Source of the DNA: Sabellastarte sp. h YS-2021
Taxonomy: Eukaryota > Annelida > Polychaeta > Sabellida > Sabellidae
Direction: 5' to 3'
DNA: 64,000 nucleotides
Assembly (NCBI GenBank): GCA_964017235.1
Contig: OZ024938.1
Coordinates: 4,951,454 to 5,015,453 of the forward strand
Shown: positions 23,659 to 33,090 of the stretch, one piece after another
Layout: the number at the start of each line of letters is the position of its first letter
How positions within the stretch are numbered: position 1 is the first letter of the stretch
Program-made: the position numbers and the translations under genes
The notes under the pieces: generated by a model
Told to the model about the DNA's origin: nothing
Seen by the model: only the letters and a program-made list of their open reading frames with translations
Databases searched by the model: none

Positions 23659-25042
23659 GTGCCACCTGAGTATTTCTTGATTCTCGCCAGTGCTGAAACC
23701 AAGCTGTATTGGTTGAACAAGGAACAGTTCATATTGAAGGATGGAGTTTTACTCTACAAATATGTTTCTGATGATCCATTCAAACCTGAAGCCTATAAGT
23801 TGGTAGTTCCAGGAAGTCTGCGACAAGATATACTTGAACTAGCTCATGATGTTCCAATTTCTGGACACTTAGGTATAACCAAAACTTTGGCAAAACTCAA
23901 ACGCAACTTTTTCTGGTACAAAATGCGATTAGAGGTAGAAACATTTGTAAAGTAGTATCAACAAGAAACCTCACAGAAAGGCCAAGGCCAAGCTTGGAAC
24001 TTTTCATACTGGCATGCCCATGGAACGCGTCCATTTAGACATTTTAGGTCCATTTCCCAAAAGCCATAGTGGTAATATCTATATCCTCATGTTGGTGTAT
24101 CAATTCACCAAATGGTTGGAGTGTTACCCCCTGCTTGATCAGAATGCAGAGACGATATCCAAGGCCATGGTTGAAGGAATTATTGCCAAATTTGGTTGTC
24201 CGCTAAAGATCCATATGGATCAAGGTAGAAAGTTCACTGAAAATTTGTTCACCCAAGTGTGCCAACTTCTACAGATTGTGAAGACTAGAACGACTCAGTA
24301 CCATCCGGCGTCAAATGCGCAGGTGCAGCGGTTCAACAAGTCGTTACTTCAAATCATTTGTGCTTACTTGAAAGGAAACCAAAGGACCTGGGACAAGAAT
24401 CTTCAGTTACTTGCTGGACCCATTTGTGCATCAGTCAACAGAACTACAGGTTTTACTGCAAATCGAATGATGTTAGGAGGTGAAGTTATAGAGCCAATTG
24501 ATTTAATGCTAGGGACTGCTGGCCAAAGTTTAAGACAAGAAACTCCCGTAGAGTATGTTAAGAAACTTGAAGAACAACTAAAACATGTTCATAAACAAGC
24601 TAGGGATACTCTTTTGTCTGCTCAGCGTAGACAAAAGAAGGACTGTGATCTTAAAGTACTTGAAAGACAGTACAATATTGGAGATCTTGTATATCTCATA
24701 AACTGTAGTTTGAAAGTAGGGCAAAGCAATAAACTGAAACCAATCTGGAAAGGCCCATATCTTGTGATCAAAGTGATCTCTCCTGTATTGTTCAGGATCA
24801 AAGGTCATAAAAGGGAGGTTGTTGTGCATCATGACAGGCTGAAGCCTTGTATGGACAGGTCAATTCCTATGTGGATGCGTCGCCTCAGACATCGCGTATT
24901 GGACTTGGACGAGATGTTGCCGTATGAGGAGGATGAAGATGAATTAGGGTTAACCACATTGTTTGAACCACCTCAACATCAACAGGACAATGTACAGGTT
25001 CAAGATAATGCACAAGTCTCTGCTAATCAGGAGACTTCTGAT
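23659..25042 (+). pseudogene. Ty3 integrase, N-terminal and core part
   Basis: The zinc-binding N-terminus has its His pair in 'HDVPISGHLGITKTL' (about 23844), but a stop at 23953-23955 falls where the Cys pair should be. After a frame change at about 23990 the core reads 'MERVHLDILGPFP' (first Asp), 'KIHMDQGRKFTE' (second Asp) and 'ASNAQVQRFNK', where the catalytic Glu of the usual N-x-x-x-E-R motif is Gln. The C-terminal 'IGDLVYL...KLKPIWKGPYLVI' SH3-like block follows (about 24680-24770). The ORF is still open at 25042, where the Polinton is inserted, and resumes at 45816. Confidence 0.9.
25037..25042. repeat. Target-site duplication of the Polinton, left copy (TCTGAT)
   Basis: Six bases identical to 45816-45821. 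A 6-bp duplication is the Polinton/Maverick standard. It falls exactly on two codons (Ser-Asp) of the interrupted Ty3 integrase frame. Confidence 0.95.
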
Positions 25043-25149
25043 AGTAGTAATAGATGTAGTGGAATCGCTCCACGGATGTGATAGGGAATTGATCTTTAAT
25101 GTAGTTTCTCAACTAAGGTCAATGCAGATCTCAATCACCTACCATATGG
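25043..25149 (+). repeat. Polinton left terminal inverted repeat
   Basis: Matches the reverse complement of 45711-45815, with about four mismatches and small gaps over 105-107 bp. It starts AGT, typical for the superfamily, and contains a small hairpin GTGGAATCGCTCCAC at about 25056-25072. Protein-primed replication would begin at these termini; that is family knowledge and not visible here. Confidence 0.95.
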
Positions 25150-26755
25150 TGGAAGGTCTACCTTCATAATGTGTTAATAGCCTAGGACTATGTGTATATT
25201 CTTTACGATTAACATATGTATACTTTGAAATATGTATATACTTTATGAGATTGTAAACATATGTATACTTTGTGGACTAATTCATTTCAATCATGTACCA
25301 ACAATTATCTCAATTATCCCAACTAAGGCCAATGCAATCAATCACCTCCATATGCTACATACCAAGATCTTTGTTTATGTAAACTGTATACACATATGCT
25401 AGCTTACCAAGATAATGTAAAATGAAATATATGAATAAGCTGATTGTATAATGCATGGAAAAATGCTTTATGTGGTATATTGCTTTAATATATGTACAGA
25501 TATAGCCTATTTATCAGCTAAGATTAATGCAGATCCCAAGTTCCAATCACCTCCATATTGCGCCATGAGCAACTGCCTTCATGTGGTAACCTATTAAACA
25601 GTACCTAAAGACCTTGATGAAGTAACATACAAAATAGTACACATAACTCTATCATAGTTAAGATATAGATCCATATCCATATGTCTTAAATTGGTACACA
25701 TGCAAAAAATCATCCTACTTAATTTAAGTCAATTTACAACTGGAGGCTCCATATGTTTACCTCACACGAGGGCTCGCATAAGTAAATGAAATATTTAAAG
25801 TAACAGAATCATATGATCACCTCCATGTGTCTCTTTCACCCATATCTTGAACTTATGTGTACGAAGGTTGCTATTACGTATATTCAACAACTGTCACCTC
25901 CAAGGATACATTGGTTTACAATATCATAGTGTATTTACTTGTTAATGGAATATGAAGTACCTAGATGTCATCCCTTATTTTGCAATTCCCCACAATGAAC
26001 TACATATATGGAAATGCACTCATCAAATAGTCAACATTTTAATTGCTAAAGATGAGAATAAATAACTGTATGTCCACATGTCACCATATATGTGCCTACA
26101 CAAAGATCTACATGTATAAGTGCATGGATGAAATAGAGATATTCATCATATATTATATATAGCATATGTACATTTATATACGTATATACGCCTTACCAGA
26201 GACATATGATCTAATCCATTTCAATGCATTCAATCTCCTCCATGTGCCACATACATAATATATATGTTAATAATAACAATAACTACGCATATGCCTACTT
26301 ACTGAGATAATGAGATAATAAACTACCTCATAAAGTAGCATAGAATATTGTACTTTTAATCTAACCCAATTTACACATGAAGGCTCCATATGTTTACCTC
26401 TCCTCTCATGAAGGGGGCCATAAGTAAATAGAATATTTAAATCAACAGAATCATATGACCACCTCCACGTGTATCTTCACCCATATGTACATATGTATAC
26501 AAAGCCTGTTCGGAATGTATACCTATTTTGTAATCTCTGAACCGATCTCTTTCTCTAGCATATTGAAAAAGTCTTTAATCATAATTTTATTTTGTAATCT
26601 CTGATTTTAATGTTATCTACTGAAACAGGTCTAGACATGTATATCAATCAAAAAAAAATTCCTCTCACTGAATATCTCATAAACATGCCCTAACTTGTAT
26701 AACTAATCAGGTGGAAAAGGAATGAATGTTTCAGCAAAAATTAACCATCAAATCG
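25150..26755 (+). promoter_or_regulatory. Polinton left subterminal region with repeated CCATATG/CACCTCC motifs
   Basis: No gene. A block of about 110 bp is duplicated: 25737-25850 and 26368-26485 both run 'ggctccatatgtttacctc...cataagtaaat...aatatttaaa...cagaatcatatgaycacctccaygtgt...cacccatat'. Single 'caatcacctccatat' words recur near 25343, 25545, 25895 and 26225. The right end has similar CATATG and TCACC words (45585-45730). These could be origin-proximal or promoter elements. Confidence 0.6.
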
Positions 26756-26766
26756 CTATAAAAATC
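26756..26766 (+). promoter_or_regulatory. TATA box of the BIR gene
   Basis: CTATAAAAATC lies 47-57 bp before the ATG at 26813. TATA boxes of the same form precede three other plus-strand Polinton genes (27394, 28482, 35097). Confidence 0.55.
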
Positions 26767-26812
26767 GCAAGAAAATCCTCTCTCATATCATTCATCCAAT
26801 TATATACTAACA

Positions 26813-27291
26813 ATGTTTGCCAACACAAGGAATTGTTCTGATAATAAGGAATCTACAGATTCTAATGAAGCAACATGTACTGCTGTCTCAAAACCGAGCT
26901 GTGGACTATCATTAAGCGGATTATCGAGACCAAAGGATAGTAATACTCATCATTATCATACTGGTTTCGCCTTATCTACAGATAAGCCTCACCATCCTCA
27001 CAAAGGTCTAATCTACAAAGACCTCTACATAAATCGATGGATGTTAATTCATTCAGGAAATAGGATGATAGATATGCAACCTTTAAATTATGGCCAAAAG
27101 CTCATCCTGTCAGAAGGGATCAACTAGCCAGGGCAGGATTTTTTTACACAGGAGAAGGAGACAAGGTCATATGTCCTTGGTGTAATATATGTTTGAATGA
27201 ATGGGAAGCCTTTGATTTAGCAATAGATGAACACAAGAGGCATTCACCATATCGTGACTTTATTTTAATGCTTTTTCCAATGATTCAGTAA
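26813..27291 (+). pseudogene. IAP-type protein with one BIR domain
   Basis: The N-terminal 80 residues after the ATG at 26813 are polar. A 1-base frame change near 27065 is needed to enter the BIR domain, which opens just after a TAG: 'RYATFKLWPKAHPVRRD', 'LARAGFFYTGEGDKV', 'CPWCNICLNEWE' and 'DEHKRHSP', ending at the TAA 27289-27291. The zinc ligands of a BIR are C-x2-C-x16-H-x6-C. Both Cys and the His are present, but the last Cys is Arg (codon CGT at about 27253, one base from TGT). BIR domains bind caspases or IAP antagonists. No RING is attached, but a RING gene follows at 28592. As read this copy is disabled by the frameshift and the lost ligand. Confidence 0.85.
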
Positions 27292-27393
27292 AAGAATGAC
27301 CTATAATATAATACTGACAAGAATGTGATATAAAATGAATATAAGTTAACATATGGTCACATCAAAGCATGAAAACTGGTTCATTTTTTTCTC

Positions 27394-27400
27394 TGTATAA
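27394..27400 (+). promoter_or_regulatory. Candidate TATA box of the PC4-like gene
   Basis: TGTATAAACT about 90 bp before the ATG at 27492, in the only spacer between the two genes. Confidence 0.35.
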
Positions 27401-27491
27401 ACTCATAAATCCTGTCATTCATCAGTTCAATGACAAAAGACATCTATCTGAGTTATAGAATACAGAAGCTCAAATTTGAGGAAAAAAAAGA

Positions 27492-28221
27492 ATGGCAGAA
27501 GCATATCTTAACAGTAAAAATCAAGTAACAGCAACAACCTCATCCTCAAATAAGAAAAGAAAGAATGAGGCAACATCATCAAGCAAGTTGAAGAGACCTA
27601 ATATGACACAAATGCTTTCAGTACCAATCTCTATGACAGCATGCAGTTCCTCACAGCCGTCTCTGCTGAAAGCCTTTCAACAGTCTTCTACTACCTCAAC
27701 TACTACCTCTTCCGCTACCACCAGTTCACCAATGGATAATCTACATTCTGGAAACCCAATTTCAAACCAGGAGACTATTATTCTACAACAGGCTGTAGGT
27801 GAGGTTCTAAGGAAAACTTATTTTATAGGCGGTCAGAAATATGTAATATTTTGGGGAAATAAAGGTTTTATTACTGATATCTATATTAAAGAATTTGCGA
27901 ATGGAAAGGTCATAAATGAGCGTGTACATTTAAATATTTCTAAGATGTTAGTTATACTAAATTATGTAGACTATATGACAGAGCCAATAAGTAGGATTAA
28001 CAATGGAGAAAAAGATATTAATGTCAAACACCACATTGGAGCAGGTTACCATATTTCATGTAACAGTCCTTATAAGAATGTAGGTATAAGACTTTGGGAG
28101 AAATCTCTCAGTGGAAAAATTTTTCCCACTCAAAAGGGAATTATGGTCTGAATTACTGCGAGTATTTGACGAAATTTTTTTAACCCATCAAGAGATTTAC
28201 ACTGCTACCTCCTGTCTTTAG
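27492..28221 (+). pseudogene. Tandem PC4-like (p15 coactivator) single-stranded-DNA-binding protein
   Basis: Residues 1-95 are Ser/Thr/Lys-rich and disordered, with a basic patch 'KKRKNEATSSSKLKRP' that could serve as a nuclear signal. Residues about 105-160 ('KYVIFWGNKGFITDIYIKEF' ... 'VHLNISKMLVILNYVDYM') fit the PC4 fold: strands, then a helix. A second, clearer copy runs from 'HIGAGYHISCNSPYKNVGIR' to 'PTQKGIM', where a 1-base frameshift (about 28146) interrupts the last helix ('SELLRVFDEIF'). The frame then ends at TAG 28219-28221. PC4 proteins bind single-stranded DNA and stimulate transcription or replication. The second repeat is the more secure; the first is weaker. Confidence 0.6.
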
Positions 28222-28480
28222 ATAAGGATAAACCTAACCATGATGCATCTCAATGTGAGTAATGCTTAAGTATGGAAATGCCTGTTTTAGGGGACGTTAA
28301 TATAATAATACCTTTATGAAATGAAATGAAGAAATAACAAAATGTAAATCGTAACTAGTAATTTAATTTTAAATAAATAGGTGAAAATATGTAAGCTAGG
28401 TTAATTCAAACTATATTGGGACACGTAGTAGATTAATCATAACATATTGCACTTTTGACTTACATCTAATAGGCTGAGGA
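28222..28480 (+). other. Spacer, nothing recognised
   Basis: AT-rich spacer between the PC4-like gene and the TATA box of the RING gene; no ORF or repeat. Confidence 0.4.
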
Positions 28481-28481
28481 A

Positions 28482-28490
28482 TCTATAAAA
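28482..28490 (+). promoter_or_regulatory. TATA box of the double-RING gene
   Basis: CTATAAAAC lies about 105 bp before the ATG at 28592. It supports ATG 28592 as the start rather than any upstream codon of the same frame. Confidence 0.45.
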
Positions 28491-28591
28491 CCTCTTACCC
28501 TCACATAATCTAATATTGCATTTGATTGACGGAAAAAATTTTAAAAAAAATTTATACAGTGCATTCGGATAAAAATAGGTCATTTACAAGT

Positions 28592-29684
28592 ATGGAGGCT
28601 TTTATCAATGCTTTTCTGGGAAAGAAATTCGCAGTTTATTATCCCACATTAATAGTCTCAACTACAGCCACCTTGTTGAATCTAGTATCCTTGCCTGAAG
28701 AGGGATCCTTTCGAGAGGGGATGATGCTGATACTTCTCCTCAATGATGTTATCCCAAGTTACATAGTGTAAGTACTGAATTCTATTTATTTTATATACAT
28801 ATTAATTTTCAAAGATTTGCGTTCTCTTATATGAATATATGTATTTAAAGGATTTTGTAATTGTAAGCTTTAGTAGGCAAAAAATCTTTAATATCTTCAG
28901 TTCTTATTAATTAATTATTCTATTCTCTCAGTTACCCTCATCAAATGAATAATAGAGGCATTTTATTTTAATTGATATAGCTTATTAATTCCCTTTAGAA
29001 ATAAATAGTTTAAAGGCCAATCCTCCCCTTTTTATAGGAACAAATTCCCTCAATTTGTGAGTTATATGGCGGATAAGCTAGCATCTGCGCAGTGTTGTGT
29101 GTGTAAGGAAGGACTTGAGAAGGAAGATATTGTTCTCACCAACCCATGCTCACATTTCTTATGTTCTCAATGCTCAGGAAAATTGTATAGAATATGGAAG
29201 GATGAGGGAAAGGAGAAGAAAAAATGTCCATGTTGTAGGGTATTGCTTCTACATAATATATTTACCAAACCTTACATTGTTAACATGTCTTCTCATTCAA
29301 AAACATCATTATTTGTATTGGTACCAATTGTAGTGTATCTAAAAAGACTGTGAAAATGACCTTCTTTCAGCATTAAGCAACAATGATCTAGCAGAGGCTT
29401 TCAAATGTTCATTTATGTTAAATTGTCCTACGGATGCTCAAAGTTTACTTTGTGGTGAATGGAAGAATTATTATAACACTAGAATTTCAGCCCTCAAGTG
29501 TTCCTCCTGTAAGGCCTCCTTTCCAAATGACCAGCTGTTTATGAGTTCATGTGGACATTTTTCTTGTACCATTTGCTTATCCTTTCTTCTGAATAAACCT
29601 AGAAACTCACCCATGAGGTGTATTGAATGTAATGAAATAATAGAAACAGGAATTAATGAACTAATATTCATGAGACCGCAATGA
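28592..29684 (+). pseudogene. Spliced protein with two RING fingers
   Basis: Exon 1 (ATG 28592) ends at 28769 before a consensus donor GTAAGT. A TTTTATAG acceptor at 29032-29039 joins in frame (Ile-Val-Asn) to exon 2, giving a 270-bp intron. RING 1: 'CCVCKEGLEKEDIVLTNPC', 'HFLCSQC', then 'KKCPCCR' (about 29094-29240). RING 2: 'CSSCKASFPNDQLFMSSC', 'HFSCTIC', 'RCIECNE' (about 29490-29640). Between them a 1-base excess in a run of five A (about 29342-29346) shifts the frame and creates the stop at 29351-29353. RING pairs usually recruit ubiquitin-conjugating enzymes, so an E3 role is likely for the family. No BIR is fused; the BIR is in the separate gene at 26813. The stop is the only lesion, in a homopolymer, so a sequencing error is possible. 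Confidence 0.75.
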
Positions 29685-30114
29685 TTATAACCATTACTAG
29701 GCTGTAGGAGAGCATTATGAGATTGCACAGATACTTTAAATGATCTTATCTCAAATGTCTTACTGAAGTTTTGAAAATGAAGTAATGCATGTTTTGTCTC
29801 CTCCTCATAATGAATTGGAGGTTCAATTAACATGAAGTAAAGTGTACAATCGTATGTTTTTAAAATAATATAGAAGTAATATGCCTTTATTTAAAACATA
29901 GTCACAGATAAACATAGAAATAATCTTATAACATCATGTAACTTAAAAATATAATGTGCTAGATTTTGGTAATACCTTTAATTGCATGCAAAATTATAAA
30001 GATGCAATAATGAATTACAGAAATAGTCTTCTAAGTATTAAGTTATGTGTATATACATATATATATATATACTACGTCAGTGAAACCGTTAAGCTAGTTC
30101 TATTAATAAAATAA
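29685..30114. other. Non-coding, nothing recognised
   Basis: AT-rich 3' region of the RING gene with an (AT)n run at about 30054-30070. Minus-strand open frames here are antisense to RING 2. Confidence 0.4.
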
Positions 30115-30350
30115 GGGGGCCACGGTGGCAGAGTGGTAACACTGTCACCTCCCACCTCTGAGGCCGGGGTTCGATCCCCGTGACGGCCTTAAGTGGGAAA
30201 GCTGGTAGTTGCTTGCCGTTGGTCGGCAGTTTACAGTACACAACCCTAGCAAACTCTATGTACTGGTTTCCTCTGCTCTTCCAACTACCCGTCGTGATAT
30301 GACCTGTACAGTGTTGAAAGCGACATAAAACCCCAACTAAATAAATAAAT
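30115..30350 (+). mobile_element. tRNA-derived SINE (copy B), inside the Polinton
   Basis: The best-preserved copy: A-box-like TGGCAGAGTGGTAAC, canonical B box GGTTCGATCCC, conserved body ending 'GACATAAAACCCCAACT' and an AAATA-repeat tail. It must be younger than the Polinton insertion. Confidence 0.9.
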
Positions 30351-30570
30351 ATTAATAAAATATATATAACTTGAAAGTAGGTAACATCTAAAATGAAATG
30401 GATGTTTACATTAAAAATATATATATATCATTTATCAAACTGTATTGACAAATAACAATGAGTTAAATGGTTATATGTACTAATTACAAATATGGTTAGA
30501 TCACTATATATATGTTTATTTGAATAAATACAGTTTGTACAGTTTACTAATGTCTTTTCATTGTTCTTAC
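30351..30570. other. Spacer, nothing recognised
   Basis: AT-rich, with (AT)n at about 30412-30428; lies 3' of the minus-strand acidic-protein gene. Confidence 0.4.
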
Positions 30571-31140
30571 TCATTTGTATCTTAATCCTGATCTAGTACA
30601 ACTTATTGTATTTATCTGAGTTTCTACATTTGTCATTGAAACATTACTGTCTGTAACTTCCTGGGATTCTGCAGTCTCTTGATTATCACTGCTTTCAGCT
30701 CCTGAAATATTACAATTTCCATCAAAATCCAAAAATTTGGGAATGGTGGTGTCATTATCTGAATCTGATTCCAGTCGAATATCTGCTGTGAATGATGGAA
30801 ATAAATCCATAGGAGACAATCGATAATTCTGGTCAACATTGAGAATACTGTAGTCAGCTTCATTGTTAAAATAATGATCTGAAGTTTGAGTCTCCTGCTC
30901 GATCATAATGTCATTTTTTTTAGATAAATCTGAAAAAATGTTTTCTGATGATCCATTATTTTGTCTTATTATCTCACTTAATCTATCTGCCTCTACTTGG
31001 ATTCTTGAGTCCCAACTAAGACTTGAAATTGAGGAGGTTCCATATTCCTCAGTGCTAATATTGTCAAGAGCCTCGTTGACTACAGAAGGAGTGTGAACTG
31101 ACATGTCATTATTATCAAGATTTTGATTAATATCCATCAT
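30571..31140 (-). CDS. Acidic Ser/Asp-rich protein of the Polinton, function unknown
   Basis: One of the few intact ORFs of the element: 189 codons from ATG 31140. It is rich in Asp, Ser, Asn and Thr, with many acidic patches ('ESDSDNDTTIP', 'SDNQETAESQEVTDSN'), and ends with a short basic tail ('CTRSGLRYK'). No membrane segment, zinc finger or known fold is visible. Its length, charge and position beside the two membrane-protein genes on the same strand suggest a small accessory protein. It could also be a 3'-terminal exon, but no acceptor directly before the ATG was identified. I do not recognise it. Confidence 0.5.
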   Translation of the reverse strand: MMDINQNLDNNDMSVHTPSVVNEALDNISTEEYGTSSISSLSWDSRIQVEADRLSEIIRQNNGSSENIFSDLSKKNDIMIEQETQTSDHYFNNEADYSILNVDQNYRLSPMDLFPSFTADIRLESDSDNDTTIPKFLDFDGNCNISGAESSDNQETAESQEVTDSNVSMTNVETQINTISCTRSGLRYK

Positions 31141-31489
31141 ATGATTAGATAATCATCTTATGAAATTAATAATGAAAGGACATCCAAATTTTCTTAACAC
31201 AAGAATCAAAATCCCTATGAGTATAACCCATATAGGTATAGTGAGAAGACTGTACAATCTATTACTCCTTTTAGAACCTGTCGATTCATCTATTGTCATT
31301 GTCGAGGAAAGAATTTGGTCTGTATCTTTATCAGTTACTGACTCCACCTTCTCGACTGAAAGAAAAAACAGACCAAAAAATTAATAAAAATAGGTCAAAT
31401 AAGTTAAGCTTTTTTACATTAGGAAAAATGACACTAGATATTATTAATTATCAGTAAAACATATCTGTAATTATATATATTATTTTTGC

Positions 31490-31880
31490 TTTTTTCGCCG
31501 TCCGATGTCCGATGTCCGGCGTCCGGCGTCTGGCGTCCGATGTCCGGCGTCACGCATGGTTTCCGCTCATTTAAAGGAAAAGTATTAGAGCTATTGTCAC
31601 CAAATTTGGTATGCAGGCTTATTGGGTCAGTAGCTTGCTTGGGATTGCTTTTGGCTGTTGTACCTCTTTTGCTTACTGAGTAATACTTAAGTACAGCTAT
31701 TTTCAGTACCCATTGGTTTCCGTGCATTTAAGCCAAAATAATTAAAGATATTTTACTACAATTTTGAATACAAGATTGTTATGTCCATAGCTCGCTTGGT
31801 ATTGCATTTGGGACTGATAGCTTTGTCAGTACATGAGTAATAGCCATTTAGGTACTTCATTGTGTATTTTCAGTACTACT
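31490..31880. repeat. GTCCGGC/GTCCGATGTC microsatellite and flanking mollusc-type repeat
   Basis: 31498-31555 is a cluster of 'gtccgatgtccggcgtc' words. It is followed by two diverged copies of 'ggtttccgctcatttaaaggaaaagtattagagctattgtcaccaaatttggta' (31560 and about 31715) with 'gcttggtattgc' words. It leads directly into the satellite array, so the two parts probably form one compound repeat. Confidence 0.6.
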
Positions 31881-33090
31881 TTTGAGTAATTTGCTAATAT
31901 CTCAGAAACCGTAAGAGATAGAGCGATTTCGTCGAAATTTTCGACCCACAGGGTATCTAAGGAATGCAATCTTTGCAATTTTCCAAAAATTTTCCCCTCC
32001 CCAAAAATGGCGGCCATTTTGAATTTTCGAATTTTTGCCAAAAATGGCAAAACACAAATTTGCTTCTATCTCCTTAACCGTGCGAGATAGAGCGATTTCG
32101 TCGAAATTTTGGGCCCACAGGGTATCTAAGGAATGCAATATTTGCAATTTTCAAAAAATTTTCCCCTCCCCAAAAATGGCGGCCATTTTGAATTTTCGAA
32201 TTTTTGCCAGAAATGGCAAAACACAAATTTGCTTCTATCTCCTTAACCGTGCGAGATAGAGCGATTTCGGCAAAATTTTCGACCCACAGGGTATCTGACC
32301 ATTGTACTCTAGGTAATTTTTAAAAAATTTTCCCCTCCCCCAAAATGGCAGCCATTTTGAATTTTCGAATTTTTGCCAAAAATGGCAAAACACTAATTTG
32401 CTTCTATCTCCTTAACCGTGCGAGATAGAGCAATTTCGGCAAAATTTTCGACCCACAGGGTATCTAAGGAATGCAATCTTTGCAATTTTCCAAAAATTTT
32501 CCCCTCCCCAAAAATGGCGGCCATTTTGAATTTTCGAATTTTTGCCAAAAATGGCAAAACACAAATTTGCTTCTATCTCCTTAACCATGCGAGATAGAGC
32601 GATTTCGTCAAAATTTTCGACCCACAGGTATTTTAGCATTGCATTCTTGGCAATTTTAAAAAAAATTTCCCCTCCCCTAAAATGGCGGCCATTTTGAATT
32701 TTCGAATTTTTGCCAAAAATGGCAAAATACAAATTTGCTTCTATCTCCTTAACCATGCGAGATAGAGCGATTTCGTCGAAATTTTCAACCCACAGGGTAT
32801 CTAAGGAATGTAATCTTTGCAATTTTCAAAAAATTTTCCCCTCCCCAAAAATGGCAGCCATTTTGAATTTTCGAATTTTTGCCCAAAATGGAAAAACACA
32901 AACTGGCCTTAACCGTGCAAAATAGAGTTATTTCATTGAAATTTTCGACCCATAGGGTATCTAAGAAATGTACTCTTGGCAATTTTCAAAAAAATTTCCT
33001 TTTCCCAAAAATGGCGGCCATTTTGAATTTTCAAATTTTTGCCAAAAATAGAAAAACAGGAATTTGCTTCTGATTTCGTCAAAATTTTCA
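31880..33090. repeat. Satellite array, unit 168-169 bp, about 7 copies
   Basis: The word 'tatctccttaaccgtgcgagatagagcgatttcg' starts near 31899, 32067, 32236, 32405, 32574, 32742 and 32908. Spacing is 168 or 169 bp except at the diverged right end. Each unit also has 'acccacagggtatct', 'ttttcccctcccc' and 'aaaatggcggccatttt'. Divergence grows to the right. The array lies inside an intron of a Polinton gene and shares modules with 6180-6545. Open frames on both strands here are repeat translations. Confidence 0.93.

Larger units (their letters stand above)
18113..25042 (+). mobile_element. Ty3-type LTR retrotransposon, 5' part (split by the Polinton)
   Basis: Plus-strand order: Gag, two CCHC zinc knuckles, aspartic protease, reverse transcriptase, RNase H, DDE integrase. 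This is the Ty3 order. The element is cut at 25042 by the Polinton and resumes at 45816, where the integrase frame continues for 95 codons and a polypurine tract and LTR start follow. Several stops, frameshifts and a 140-bp duplication make it inactive. Confidence 0.92.

Noticed and set aside
26813..29684. Insertion of a herpesvirus-like or baculovirus-like fragment carrying IAP genes
   Set aside because: The genes lie between intact Polinton termini and share its promoter style; no other gene of such viruses is present.
30115..30350. tRNA gene
   Set aside because: A and B boxes are present, but the sequence cannot fold into a full cloverleaf with a proper acceptor stem and it continues into a SINE body and tail shared by four other copies.
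31826..32925. Protein-coding ORFs with 'LDTLWVENFDEIALS' repeats
   Set aside because: They are translations of the 168-169-bp satellite on the minus strand and repeat with its period.
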